DNA of 20,153 nt from Desulfobacteraceae bacterium 4572_89 (GTDB taxonomy: Bacteria > Desulfobacterota > Desulfobacteria > Desulfobacterales > Desulfobacteraceae), in contig NBML01000044.1 of NCBI GenBank assembly GCA_002085465.1, positions 1 through 20,153 of the forward strand. The letters run 5' to 3'. Made by a program: the position numbers and the translations under genes. How positions within the stretch are numbered: position 1 is the first letter of the stretch; the number at the start of each line of letters is the position of its first letter. Below, piece after piece: positions 1 to 7,108 of the stretch. The notes beneath the pieces are model-generated. The model was not told the origin of the DNA. It ran no database searches and saw nothing but the letters and a program-made list of their open reading frames with translations.

Positions 1-1
1 T

Positions 2-829
2 GTCTACAAACAGGATAAAAAACAATATAATAATATTTTTCAGCTGACTGATACCGGCATCAACCAGGGCCAGAGCATGTTTAATGTACTCATGGCTCTT
101 CCCTATGAATATCCCAATAAGAAAGCTGTTATCATAACAGCAGACGATGCCTGGGGTACAGAAGTAGGCGATACCCTGAAAAAGAATTTCAAGGAAAAAG
201 GCTGGAAAGTTGCCATGCATGAACTGGTTCCCTATGGAACCAATCAATGGGGCCCCTTGCTTACAAAGATTCGTAAGATTAAACCAGCCATCATCCATGT
301 GGAAATCGTTTCTGCCCAGGAAGTAATCACATTTTTCCGGCAGTTCATGAAAAAACCCACCAATTCCATCCTGAGCTATGGATACTCCCTGGTCCCCAGG
401 GAAGTTGTTGAAACCATGGGTAAAGAAGCTGATGGCCTGCTGGGTGAAGTGCCCACAGCCATGCCTACTCCCAAAGCACCCACACCTGAAGCCCAGGCCT
501 GGCTTGATAAATTTAACGGCATCTGGAAACATCTGCCCCAGGCTGGATCATGGGCTGCCTACAGCGGCGTTAAAGCATGGGCCACAGCCGTTGAGGCTGT
601 TGGAGATGAGAAAAAACATGAAGAGGTCAGCAATTATATTGCCACCAAGGGATATAAAGGTGAAACAGGATGGTGGAAATGGGATGAGGACCATGTCATG
701 AGAGCTGGCGGGGATGTTCCAATAGCCCATTACCAGGTTCAGAATGGGGAGATGATTGCCATTTTCACTGATCCACCGGCAAAACCCTATAAAGACTATA
801 AATTTCAGGTCCCCAGATGGATAAAATAA
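2..829 (+). CDS. ABC transporter periplasmic substrate-binding protein, branched-chain amino-acid type (5' truncated)
   Basis: The reading frame is open to the left edge, so the gene starts before the window; the ATG at 77 is internal. The visible 275 residues match the C-terminal two thirds of a LivK/Peripla_BP_6 binding protein: the second lobe begins around a 'KKAVIITADDAWG' strand-turn, followed by a segment typical of the family in which the protein pictures a ligand-dependent pathway (residues rich in 'KPAIIHVE'), and ends with a Trp-rich C-terminus. Such proteins capture amino acids or related small organic acids in the periplasm and hand them to an ABC permease. The permease genes are not in this window, and a terminator directly follows, so this is the last gene of its transcription unit. 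The ligand cannot be told from sequence. Family call is confident; substrate is open. Confidence 0.85.
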   Translation, partial: VYKQDKKQYNNIFQLTDTGINQGQSMFNVLMALPYEYPNKKAVIITADDAWGTEVGDTLKKNFKEKGWKVAMHELVPYGTNQWGPLLTKIRKIKPAIIHVEIVSAQEVITFFRQFMKKPTNSILSYGYSLVPREVVETMGKEADGLLGEVPTAMPTPKAPTPEAQAWLDKFNGIWKHLPQAGSWAAYSGVKAWATAVEAVGDEKKHEEVSNYIATKGYKGETGWWKWDEDHVMRAGGDVPIAHYQVQNGEMIAIFTDPPAKPYKDYKFQVPRWIK

Positions 830-855
830 TTCATTAAGAAACCTGAAATCTGAAT

Positions 856-900
856 AAAAATGGCCGTCCCTTGCATTGGCAAAAGGATGGCCATTTTTTT
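856..900 (+). terminator. Rho-independent terminator after the binding-protein gene
   Basis: Arms at 856-869 (AAAAATGGCCGTCC) and 885-898 (GGATGGCCATTTTT) pair along 14 positions with a single G-U, around a 15-base loop, and end in a run of seven T. The A-tract on the left and T-tract on the right mean it could also work for the opposite strand. It separates the binding-protein gene from the metal transporter. Confidence 0.93.
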
Positions 901-989
901 ATGGCTGGGACCGCATTGACCTCGCATACCAAATCTTTTATAATTTTCAAACCTGTTTAAAAAATTTTTTGAATTGAAATGGAGAAAAA

Positions 990-1796
990 ATGATTTCTAC
1001 CTCAGTTTTTTTTGCCTTTGGTTTGACGATTTTTGCCGGTCTTGCCACTGGTGTCGGAAGTGCCCTGGCTTTTTTTGCAAAAAAGACCAATACAAAATTC
1101 CTGTCTTTGGCCCTGGGTTTTTCCGCCGGTGTCATGATCTATGTTTCAATGATTGAAATTTTTGTCAAGGCCAGGGATGCGCTGGAGGCGGCAATGGGAG
1201 CCACCAGAGGCTATTGGTGGACCACCATTGCTTTTTTCAGCGGGATCCTGCTAATTGCGCTGATCGACAAGCTGGTTCCTTCATTTGAAAACCCCCATGA
1301 AGTCAGAGTGGTTGAGGATATGACCGGGGATGCCTCTAAAAAACAGGCATTGCTTCGGATGGGGATGTTTTCCGCATTGGCTATTGCCATTCACAATTTT
1401 CCGGAAGGGCTGGCAACCTTTACCAGTGCCCTGGCAGATCCTACACTTGGAATCAGCATTGCAGTGGCCGTTGCCATCCACAATATCCCGGAAGGCATTG
1501 CCGTTTCCGTCCCCATCTACTATGCCACAGGCAGCAGGAAAAAAGCATTTTTCTATTCATTTGCATCCGGTCTTTCCGAACCAATCGGCGCCCTTGTCGG
1601 ATACGGCCTGTTCTACCGGTATTTTAACGACATTACATTCGGACTTTTATTTGCCGGTGTTGCAGGGATTATGGTCTTTATTTCCCTGGATGAACTGCTG
1701 CCTACGGCGGAAAAATACGGGGAGCACCACCTGGCCATTTACGGTTTGATCTGTGGGATGGGTGTCATGGCCTTGAGTTTGCTGCTGTTCGCCTGA
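990..1796 (+). CDS. zupT: ZIP-family divalent metal transporter (ZupT-like)
   Basis: A 268-residue, strongly hydrophobic protein with about eight predicted membrane segments. It carries the two metal-site signatures of the ZIP family: HNFPEG at residues 135-140 (TM4) and HNIPEG at 164-169 (TM5), the second in the context '[15 protein letters not shown]' typical of the ZupT/GufA branch. ZIP proteins bring Zn2+ (and often Fe2+, Mn2+, Co2+) into the cytoplasm. The TM3-TM4 loop (about 95-122) is short and lacks the His-rich stretch of many relatives. The start is set by GGAG at 981-984, five bases before the ATG. The next gene, alkaline phosphatase, needs Zn2+ and Mg2+; it lies 94 bases downstream with its own ribosome site. 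No metal-regulator site was recognised. The family call is secure; the preferred metal is inferred. Confidence 0.92.
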   Translation: MISTSVFFAFGLTIFAGLATGVGSALAFFAKKTNTKFLSLALGFSAGVMIYVSMIEIFVKARDALEAAMGATRGYWWTTIAFFSGILLIALIDKLVPSFENPHEVRVVEDMTGDASKKQALLRMGMFSALAIAIHNFPEGLATFTSALADPTLGISIAVAVAIHNIPEGIAVSVPIYYATGSRKKAFFYSFASGLSEPIGALVGYGLFYRYFNDITFGLLFAGVAGIMVFISLDELLPTAEKYGEHHLAIYGLICGMGVMALSLLLFA

Positions 1797-1890
1797 TCAG
1801 GAGGAATTAACACTGATATTTCAAAATATATATTTCTTTGTGAACTTCCATGGGAAAAAGTTTTTACTCCGAAAATAAGGATATATCCAG

Positions 1891-3513
1891 ATGAAAAATA
1901 AAATATCAATAATTTTCAGCCTTGTCTTTTTGGTCTTTTTTATAAACTCCTGTGGCCTGAAACAGCCCAGCGTCTCGGATGGTCCTGAAAAACCAAAAAA
2001 TGTGATCATGATCATTGGGGATGGAATGGGGCCGGAGCAGGTTGGGCTTTTGCTCACCTATGCCAGGCAGGCCCCGGATTCAGTTATCCAGGATAAAAAA
2101 ACCGGTTTTGATAAAATCATGGAACAGGGCGGTTCTCTGGGTATCTCTCTGACAAATGCCTACAATGTTCTGGTCACGGATTCTGCTGCCAGCGGAAGTC
2201 AGATGGCAACTGGTCAATATTCCGGGGCTGAAATGATCGGCTTGAATTTCAGGGGTGATCCCGTTGAAACTGTCCTTGAAAAAGCCATTAAGGCTGGAAA
2301 ATCAACAGGTCTTGTCTCAGATACCAGGGTGACCCATGCAACTCCGGCTGCTTTTGCATCCCACCAGGTCCACAGGAAATTTGAAAATGCAATTGCCAGG
2401 GAAATGCTGGATACAGGGCCTGATGTGATCCTGGGAGGCGGCCTAAAACATTGGATTCCCAAAGAAGGCAACACCAGGGGCTCTGTTGTTAGGAAAGAAT
2501 TGGAAGGGATGACAAAAGGGTCGGTTAAGATCAAGTCAAAACGAAGGGACAGTGAAAACCTTATAAAGGATGCCCTGGAAAAAGGATATGCCCTGGCCTT
2601 TAACAGGGAGCAGATGGAAACTGCCCAGGGTAAATTGCTGGGTTTGTTTGCCTCCTCTGCCATGCCCAATGCAATCCAGGTGTCCAATTCCCTGGATGAT
2701 CCAAAAAGATCCATTCCCACCCTGAAGGAAATGTCAGCCAAGGCCATTGATCTCCTGTCTGAAAATGATCAGGGTTTTTTTCTGATGATTGAAGCAGGGC
2801 AGATTGACTGGGCTGCCCATGCCAATGATACCGGCCTCATGCTCCATGAAATGTTCCGGCTGGATGAAACCCTGAACTATGTCCTGGACTGGGCAGAGAA
2901 CCGGGATGATACCCTGATTATTGTAACGGCAGATCATACCACCGGCGGTTTCGGGTTCAGCTACACGGGCAGGGATCTGCCAGAAGCAAAGTCATTGCCA
3001 GGGAAAATGTTCCAGGACAAGGAGTACAAACCCGGGTATAATTTCGGTGACCCCAGGGTGTTGGATAAGATTTACAGTCAGAAACTGAGCTATGGGGATA
3101 TTTTTGCCAGATTTGACGGATTGCCCAAAGAGAGGCAGACATCGGAAAATCTTGCAAATCTTGTGAACCGGTTCACAGCTTTTCCCATAACTTCTTCCCA
3201 GGCAAAAAGAATTCTTGAAACAGAGGATAATCCCATTTACTCTGCGGGTCACTCTGCCCTGGGTTCAAAACAGGTTCCAAAACTGGACAACAAAGACGAA
3301 TTTTTTGTTTATCAAAGATATAACAATCGGAAAATCCTTCTGGCCCTGGAAGTTGCCGGGGATCAATTTGTTGTCTGGAACACTGGGACCCACACCAATA
3401 CACCAGTACTGGTGTTTACAAAGGGAAGCCCCTCTGCCATGGCACCCTTTGCCAGGGTGCTCCACCATACACAACTGGGGCAGCTCACCATTGATGTGGT
3501 AACGGGCAGGTAA
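1891..3513 (+). CDS. phoA: Alkaline phosphatase, lipoprotein (PhoA superfamily)
   Basis: A 540-residue alkaline phosphatase. Residues 1-21 form a lipoprotein signal with lipobox FINSC (Cys21), so the enzyme is predicted to be membrane-anchored on the outside of the inner membrane or at the outer membrane. Metal and catalytic residues are visible: IIGDGMG (Asp44), VTDSAASG with the Asp97-Ser98-Ala99 nucleophile motif, THAT (148-151), EAGQIDWAAH (Glu301, Asp306, His310), TADHTTGG (Asp348, His349) and a late His501. It hydrolyses phosphate monoesters to free phosphate outside the cytoplasm. Longer than the E. coli enzyme (about 470 residues), partly from an insertion around 360-450 that is common in lipoprotein homologues. 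The start has an AAGGAT about 7 bases upstream. No recognisable PHO box was seen, so phosphate control is not shown. Confidence 0.95.
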   Translation: MKNKISIIFSLVFLVFFINSCGLKQPSVSDGPEKPKNVIMIIGDGMGPEQVGLLLTYARQAPDSVIQDKKTGFDKIMEQGGSLGISLTNAYNVLVTDSAASGSQMATGQYSGAEMIGLNFRGDPVETVLEKAIKAGKSTGLVSDTRVTHATPAAFASHQVHRKFENAIAREMLDTGPDVILGGGLKHWIPKEGNTRGSVVRKELEGMTKGSVKIKSKRRDSENLIKDALEKGYALAFNREQMETAQGKLLGLFASSAMPNAIQVSNSLDDPKRSIPTLKEMSAKAIDLLSENDQGFFLMIEAGQIDWAAHANDTGLMLHEMFRLDETLNYVLDWAENRDDTLIIVTADHTTGGFGFSYTGRDLPEAKSLPGKMFQDKEYKPGYNFGDPRVLDKIYSQKLSYGDIFARFDGLPKERQTSENLANLVNRFTAFPITSSQAKRILETEDNPIYSAGHSALGSKQVPKLDNKDEFFVYQRYNNRKILLALEVAGDQFVVWNTGTHTNTPVLVFTKGSPSAMAPFARVLHHTQLGQLTIDVVTGR

Positions 3514-3546
3514 GGAAATTTAAATCATGGCGAACAAGGGTAAAGC

Positions 3547-3599
3547 TTTTCTGCCGGGGATTTTTCTGATGGAGATAGTTAAGCCGGGTACTGAAGAAA
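3547..3599 (+). repeat. 53-bp direct repeat, copy 1
   Basis: This copy begins TTTTCTGCCGGGGATTTTTC and ends GGTACTGAAGAAA. It matches the copy at 3989-4041 at 46 of 53 positions by hand alignment, same orientation. In one frame both copies can be read as similar peptides (IFLMEIVKPGTEE here, IFLLGIVEPGTEE in the other), and a 28-codon ORF at 3527-3613 runs through this copy, but nothing shows that it is expressed. The pair brackets the toxin-antitoxin remnant. Confidence 0.75.
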
Positions 3600-3603
3600 A
3601 ATT

Positions 3604-3732
3604 TTATTTGTAACTGTCTTTTCGATGCAAGATTCTACCAATCTCAATTGTATTCTCCAATACATCAAACAAAACTCTATAATCCCCAATTCTGCTGCGG
3701 TATGCAGGTTCAAAGTTTGTTAATTTTTTCAT
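3604..3732 (-). pseudogene. RelE/ParE-type toxin, C-terminal fragment
   Basis: Read on the minus strand, 42 codons from an ATG give MKKLTNFEPAYRSR followed by IGDYRVLFDVLENTIEIGRI and LHRKDSYK. This is the conserved second half of RelE/ParE toxins (the 'YR.R.GDYRVLF ... I.RI.HR...Y' pattern that carries the basic residues of the ribonuclease or gyrase-binding fold). Full-length toxins are about 85-95 residues; the N-terminal half is absent, and the frame is closed upstream by a TGA four codons before the ATG. It overlaps the antitoxin-like ORF end by a few bases. Most likely a dead remnant. Similarity is recognised by pattern, not by a search. Confidence 0.75.
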
Positions 3733-3988
3733 GTTAGAGACGTTTGAAGATATTCATTAAATGCTCTAGAAACCACATGACTTTATCAGCTAATTGTTCA
3801 TTATTGATGTTTATAGTTATTGATTGCATCCTGAATCTCCTGTTTGTTCTTTCGTATTATAGGCGCATAAAAAATAGTACAAACCCCGAATATAATAGTT
3901 GAATTGTATCTCAGATTAATTCTATTCACAATCAAAATATTGTGTATTTTTTCTGATTGCCTGCTTTGTCTTTATCATCCTGTTCTTT
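3733..3988. other. AT-rich spacer around the toxin-antitoxin remnant
   Basis: Apart from the antitoxin fragment (3734-3829) no gene was found. A short dyad CACAAT (3927-3932) / ATTGTG (3939-3944) is followed by TATTTTTT and could be a weak + strand terminator. The stretch just upstream of the antitoxin fragment (3830-3930) would have carried its promoter; no convincing -35/-10 pair was seen. Confidence 0.4.
3734..3829 (-). pseudogene. Antitoxin-like N-terminal fragment preceding the toxin remnant
   Basis: A 31-codon minus-strand ORF starts MQSITININNEQLADKVMWF and ends after EHLMNIFKRL. It has a GGAG nine bases before the ATG. The opening resembles small antitoxins encoded in front of RelE/ParE toxins, which start with a beta strand and continue into '..DKVLWFL..L'. 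Those are about 70-85 residues, so this one lacks its C-terminal, toxin-neutralising part. The next gene (3604-3732) lacks its N-terminal part. A single internal deletion joining the two genes explains both losses. The antitoxin identity is less certain than the toxin identity. Confidence 0.5.
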
Positions 3989-4041
3989 TTTTCTGATGGG
4001 GATTTTTCTGCTGGGGATAGTTGAGCCTGGGACTGAAGAAA
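3989..4041 (+). repeat. 53-bp direct repeat, copy 2
   Basis: Second copy of the repeat at 3547-3599, beginning TTTTCTGATGGGGATTTTTC and ending GGGACTGAAGAAA. The two copies are 442 bases apart start to start and lie just outside the toxin-antitoxin remnant. Seven mismatches by hand alignment. No transposase or inverted ends accompany them. Confidence 0.75.
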
Positions 4042-4063
4042 TGCAAAAAATCGAAGAAAATTG

Positions 4064-4096
4064 AAAAAAGGCAGCCCTGGAAGAAGAACTGCCCTT
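4064..4096 (-). terminator. Intrinsic terminator for the metF operon
   Basis: On the minus strand GGCAG (4093-4089) pairs with CTGCC (4074-4070), extended by flanking A-T pairs, and is followed by six T (opposite A4064-4069). It lies about 110 bases after the metF stop and beyond the palindromic repeat. This is the plausible end of the ten-gene operon. Confidence 0.6.
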
Positions 4097-4114
4097 AAAA
4101 AAAATATCTAAATT

Positions 4115-4196
4115 TATAGTATAGGAATTTGCATTTAGCCGTTAGGTTTTAGCTAACAGCCAACAGCTAATGTCTAAAAGCTCACGCGATAGTGCG
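4115..4196 (-). repeat. Palindromic intergenic repeat, copy A
   Basis: About 82 bases with internal dyads (TTAGCTAACAGCCAACAGCTAA region) and ends resembling TATAGTATAGGAATTTGCAT and GCTCACGCGATAGTGCGG. It is a diverged copy of 15450-15535 in the opposite orientation; shared blocks include TAGGAATTTGCATT, CCAACAGCTAATG and CTAAAAGCTC. The element folds into a long hairpin and may help end transcription after metF. No coding content. It resembles REP/MITE-like intergenic elements, with no transposase nearby. Confidence 0.8.
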
Positions 4197-4204
4197 GTAA
4201 ATTT

Positions 4205-5107
4205 TTAAGCGTCTTTACTGATTTCCGCATGCTCAAGGATATCAGGAACAATATCGGTCCATCCAAGGGGCATGATATGGACTCCCTGGATCATGGATTT
4301 GACTTTTCGGATGAACGTACCTGTCATTTCAGCTGCTTTTTTCTTTCTATCTTCTTTGTCAACTGATCCAATCTCTTCGATCCATTCATCTGGTACATGG
4401 ATACCGGAAATATTTTTATTCATGAATCTCCCCATCTGGGGGTTTTTTAAGATCACAACCCCTACCTGAATGGGGATGTTATATTTTTCAACCATGTTCA
4501 TGAACTTTTCAAAAACCCTGACATCATAAACAGCCTGGGTCTGGAAAAATTGTGCCCCAGCATCAATTTTTTTTTTCATTTTCATCAATTGCAGTTCAAG
4601 GGGATCGGAATTGGGATTAACAACTGCCCCATAGGCCATGTCAATATAATTTTCAATACGGTTGCCGGAAATATCGTAGCCTCTTTTAAGGCCCTGGGCC
4701 ATTTCGATCAACTGGACAGAATCAAGGTCAAACACAGGTTTTGCTTCTTTGTGATCGCCAAGCTGGATATGATCTCCGGTTAACAATAGAACATTGTCAA
4801 TGCCAAGAGAATAGGCAGTGAGAAGGTCAGACTGCAATGCCAGCCTGTTTCTGTCCCTGCAGGTGAGCTGGTAAACAGGTTCCACTCCATTGGTTTTTAA
4901 CCGGACACTTGATGCAAGGGATCCCAGCCTCATGACTGCTGACTGGTTATCGGTAACATTAACGGCATGCACATGCTGGTGCAGGTGGAGCGCCTCAATG
5001 GCGCAGCTGGGCTCAATACTCTTATCTCTGTGAATTGCACCTTTAATAGGTCCTACTTCACCGGTAATAACAAATTTATCATGGTTGAATAAGGTCGTCA
5101 GTTTCAT
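4205..5107 (-). CDS. metF: 5,10-methylenetetrahydrofolate reductase
   Basis: A 300-residue MetF, last gene of the ten-gene operon. It interconverts 5,10-methylene-THF and 5-methyl-THF using FAD. Family signs: an early ITGEVGP strand with the catalytic-type Glu (residue 17), VTDNQSAVMRLGSLASS, QLTCRDRNRLALQSDLL, LLLTGDH, GAQFFQTQAVYD (folate/FAD pocket) and a C-terminal GVHIMPLGW. It is the short form without an NAD(P)H-specific extra domain, as in MetF proteins that pair with MetV. Start: AAGGAG seven bases before the ATG. MetV lies 79 bases upstream. In acetogens MetF-MetV dimers receive electrons through Fe-S partners and not directly from NAD(P)H; the Hdr/Qmo genes upstream suggest the same here. 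In a sulfate reducer it could run toward methylene-THF during acetate or other C2 oxidation. Confidence 0.93.
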   Translation of the reverse strand: MKLTTLFNHDKFVITGEVGPIKGAIHRDKSIEPSCAIEALHLHQHVHAVNVTDNQSAVMRLGSLASSVRLKTNGVEPVYQLTCRDRNRLALQSDLLTAYSLGIDNVLLLTGDHIQLGDHKEAKPVFDLDSVQLIEMAQGLKRGYDISGNRIENYIDMAYGAVVNPNSDPLELQLMKMKKKIDAGAQFFQTQAVYDVRVFEKFMNMVEKYNIPIQVGVVILKNPQMGRFMNKNISGIHVPDEWIEEIGSVDKEDRKKKAAEMTGTFIRKVKSMIQGVHIMPLGWTDIVPDILEHAEISKDA

Positions 5108-5186
5108 TATGGAACTCCTTAAAATTAGATTTAGTTCTTGGACAGCTGACTGAAATCAAAGGGCTGGTTTAATTTAAACTTATCCA

Positions 5187-5906
5187 TTAATCTTGATTGC
5201 TCACAGTAACCTTACCGCCTATGGAGCAGAATGTGGCTTCAGTTGGGCTGACCTCGAGAGTCCGGGGGCGGCTCCATTTTGAATTTTTTTTGGGAGGCTG
5301 ATAGGCATCAAGAAGGTCCAGACGTCCCAGTTTTTTAAGGCGTTCATAAATCAATATCCAACCGCAGGGCCTGTTCGGGTCCACTTCACAATGGCCGTTT
5401 TCAGCACCACCACAGGGGCCGTTCAATAATTGTTTGGCACAGAGGGTCATGGGGCAGAGACCGCCTGTGTATTCAATGATGCAGTCCCCGCAGAGGGAGC
5501 AGTATTCTTCAATATGTGAATCTGAAACAGTTTCTCCGCCAAAAACAGTATCACAGCCGGGATGAACCATTCCACCGTCTGTTGCATCAATTACAGTGTG
5601 AACTCCCTGGCCGCAAGCTAGAATAAGAAAAGAATCTGCATTTTTTACTTCTTCTGCATGGTCTTCCATGAGGATTTTCCGGGTATGCTCCAGTTTGCAC
5701 AGGGACATGCCCTGGGGGCCTGGGACTGTATAACCAGCTACCGTTATCCCTCTTTTTTCCAACCGCTGGGCCATCATTTCTGTTTCTGCTTCACCACCGG
5801 AATAGCATTTCCATGCACAATTATTACACCCGACCACAAAAACTTTTTCACCTGGGCGAATGTGCTTTACTATCTCTTTGATTGGCTTTTGAATGGTCGC
5901 ATGCAT
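5187..5906 (-). CDS. metV: MetV: zinc/Fe-S partner of methylene-THF reductase (MTHFR C-terminal domain family)
   Basis: A 239-residue cysteine-rich protein. N-terminal CNNCAWKC (Cys27, Cys30, Cys34) begins the half that holds a GPQGMSLC segment (Cys70) and ILACGQG (Cys98); a ferredoxin-like CSLCGDC (136-142) is followed by the family signature CPMTLC (151-156), LLNGPCGG (Cys165), HCEV (Cys173) and PCGWILIYERL (Cys181). This is the MTHFR_C/MetV family, known in acetogens as the subunit that binds MetF and passes electrons from Fe-S partners. Start: AAGGAGGAG five bases before the ATG. It sits 16 bases after the SWIM-like gene and 79 before metF, in the same direction. It is the strongest sign that MetF in this operon works with the Hdr/Qmo proteins. 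Confidence 0.92.
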   Translation of the reverse strand: MHATIQKPIKEIVKHIRPGEKVFVVGCNNCAWKCYSGGEAETEMMAQRLEKRGITVAGYTVPGPQGMSLCKLEHTRKILMEDHAEEVKNADSFLILACGQGVHTVIDATDGGMVHPGCDTVFGGETVSDSHIEEYCSLCGDCIIEYTGGLCPMTLCAKQLLNGPCGGAENGHCEVDPNRPCGWILIYERLKKLGRLDLLDAYQPPKKNSKWSRPRTLEVSPTEATFCSIGGKVTVSNQD

Positions 5907-5922
5907 TTGGACTCCTCCTTAA

Positions 5923-6639
5923 TTAATTAAAAAAATTGGCTGTGAACTGCACCTCTGCTTCTTGAAATTCATTAAATAATATTTTTAACCTGTCATTGGC
6001 AGTCTGGATTGCGGATGCTTTTTCAAGGGATTCTTTGCCTGTCTGAAAGCAGGCAAAACATCTTTGCAGCTTATTCTTTTTTCCCAGAGTCATGATATCA
6101 AAATCAGCCATAAGATAGGTTTGTTCATTTTTTTGATTTGCAAAATGTTCAACTGCCGGGATCATTTCCAAATGGATTTGAACCTCTACTGGATTGCCTT
6201 CCTTTGCAATATTGATATAATCATGAATGGTCAGGATGCCACCTGAAGTCTCATCTTTTTCCCGGCCCAGTTCTTTAAATTTCAGCACCATATCTTCCAG
6301 GGTGAAAAATGTTTCATTCACCAGGATACCGGCATCAAGAAGTTTTTTATAATCCTTTTTCAGATACCGGTTGGCAATCATCACAGCCTGGGCAACATGG
6401 GGACATAAATTATGGGGACACCCCTTTGCATAGCATTTTCTAAAGAAAAACTCCTTATTGTTCACTGATCCAGAGTATTTACAAAGAAACGTATATGCCT
6501 GAAACTCATGGTTTTCATGGGCAAAATTCACAGGTACGATTTCAAAGGACAAATCAATGCTCAGATCAAAGCCCTTTTCTTTACAATTAATAAGGTCGGT
6601 AATTCTTTTTGGTTGATCTGTGATAATTGTATTATCCAT
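5923..6639 (-). CDS. Uncharacterised Cys/His protein with SWIM-like motif
   Basis: A 238-residue soluble protein that I do not recognise by name. A cluster at residues 69-81 reads CYAKGCPHNLCPH and runs into VAQAVMIANRYL; this resembles a SWIM-type zinc motif (C-x-C..C-x-H followed by a helix), though the first spacing is C-x4-C. A second pair CFAC lies at 194-197. The N-terminal 50 residues look like mixed beta strand; the C-terminal half is helical and charged. No membrane segment or signal. Start: GAGGT about 7 bases before the ATG. It is between dsrE-like and metV with short spacers, so it is clearly part of the operon. A structural, assembly or redox-sensing role are all possible; the sequence does not decide. 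Confidence 0.75.
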   Translation of the reverse strand: MDNTIITDQPKRITDLINCKEKGFDLSIDLSFEIVPVNFAHENHEFQAYTFLCKYSGSVNNKEFFFRKCYAKGCPHNLCPHVAQAVMIANRYLKKDYKKLLDAGILVNETFFTLEDMVLKFKELGREKDETSGGILTIHDYINIAKEGNPVEVQIHLEMIPAVEHFANQKNEQTYLMADFDIMTLGKKNKLQRCFACFQTGKESLEKASAIQTANDRLKILFNEFQEAEVQFTANFFN

Positions 6640-6695
6640 TTTTTTACCTCATTCCATTTAAATTAAGAACCACTTACCGTTACAGAGCGTTTTTA

Positions 6696-7073
6696 TTAAT
6701 AAACAAAAACGGCATCAGCACTGAGTGCAGCGATATTCAGCTTTCCTGCTGCTGTGATTTGCGCACCTTCTGTCAGGTCAGACTCCTGGATATTCCTCTC
6801 TTCTATACAGGGGTTGCATACAAGAAGTTCTCCCTCAAGGGCCATAAAATCAGCCAGAAGTTTGTCAATTTTTGGAAATCCGCCTCCGGGAAGCATGGTT
6901 TTTCTGTATTCATCCAGGGCAAGATATACTCCATTTCCCTGGAGAACAATAGTTGCCTTGATATCCATGGCAAGGGCAGCAACAGCCATTACAAATGGCA
7001 TGGTTGCTTTTTCAGGATCTTCTCCACCGCAGGTTGCATAGTACATGATGTGTTCTTGTTTTTCTTCGGTCAT
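6696..7073 (-). CDS. DsrE-family protein
   Basis: A 125-residue protein of the DsrE/TusD fold. A first strand (IMYYATCGGEDPEKA) leads to a helix, then a segment ATIVLQGNGVYLA, and the reactive-cysteine region ELLVCNPCIEERNI (Cys86 and Cys89 in this numbering), the place where DsrE/TusD proteins carry the sulfur-accepting cysteine. Relatives act in sulfur transfer or as small cytoplasmic subunits next to Hdr-like proteins; the reaction here is not known. The start at 7073 is preferred over the ATG at 7085 because GGAAAG lies four bases before it, while the upstream ATG has no ribosome site. 35 bases after qmoC-like. With tusA at the head of the operon it makes a potential persulfide relay. Confidence 0.8.
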   Translation of the reverse strand: MTEEKQEHIMYYATCGGEDPEKATMPFVMAVAALAMDIKATIVLQGNGVYLALDEYRKTMLPGGGFPKIDKLLADFMALEGELLVCNPCIEERNIQESDLTEGAQITAAGKLNIAALSADAVFVY

Positions 7074-7108
7074 TGTTCTTTCCATTTAATTGTTTGTAAT
7101 ATTAGGGG

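Noticed and set aside
2214..2747. 177-codon ORF antisense to the alkaline phosphatase gene
   Set aside because: It overlaps fully with a gene whose catalytic motifs are intact, has no family resemblance, and no ribosome site was seen.
3527..3613. 28-codon ORF through the first direct repeat as a gene
   Set aside because: Very short, weak ribosome site, and its sequence is mostly repeat; kept only as a remark in the repeat entry.
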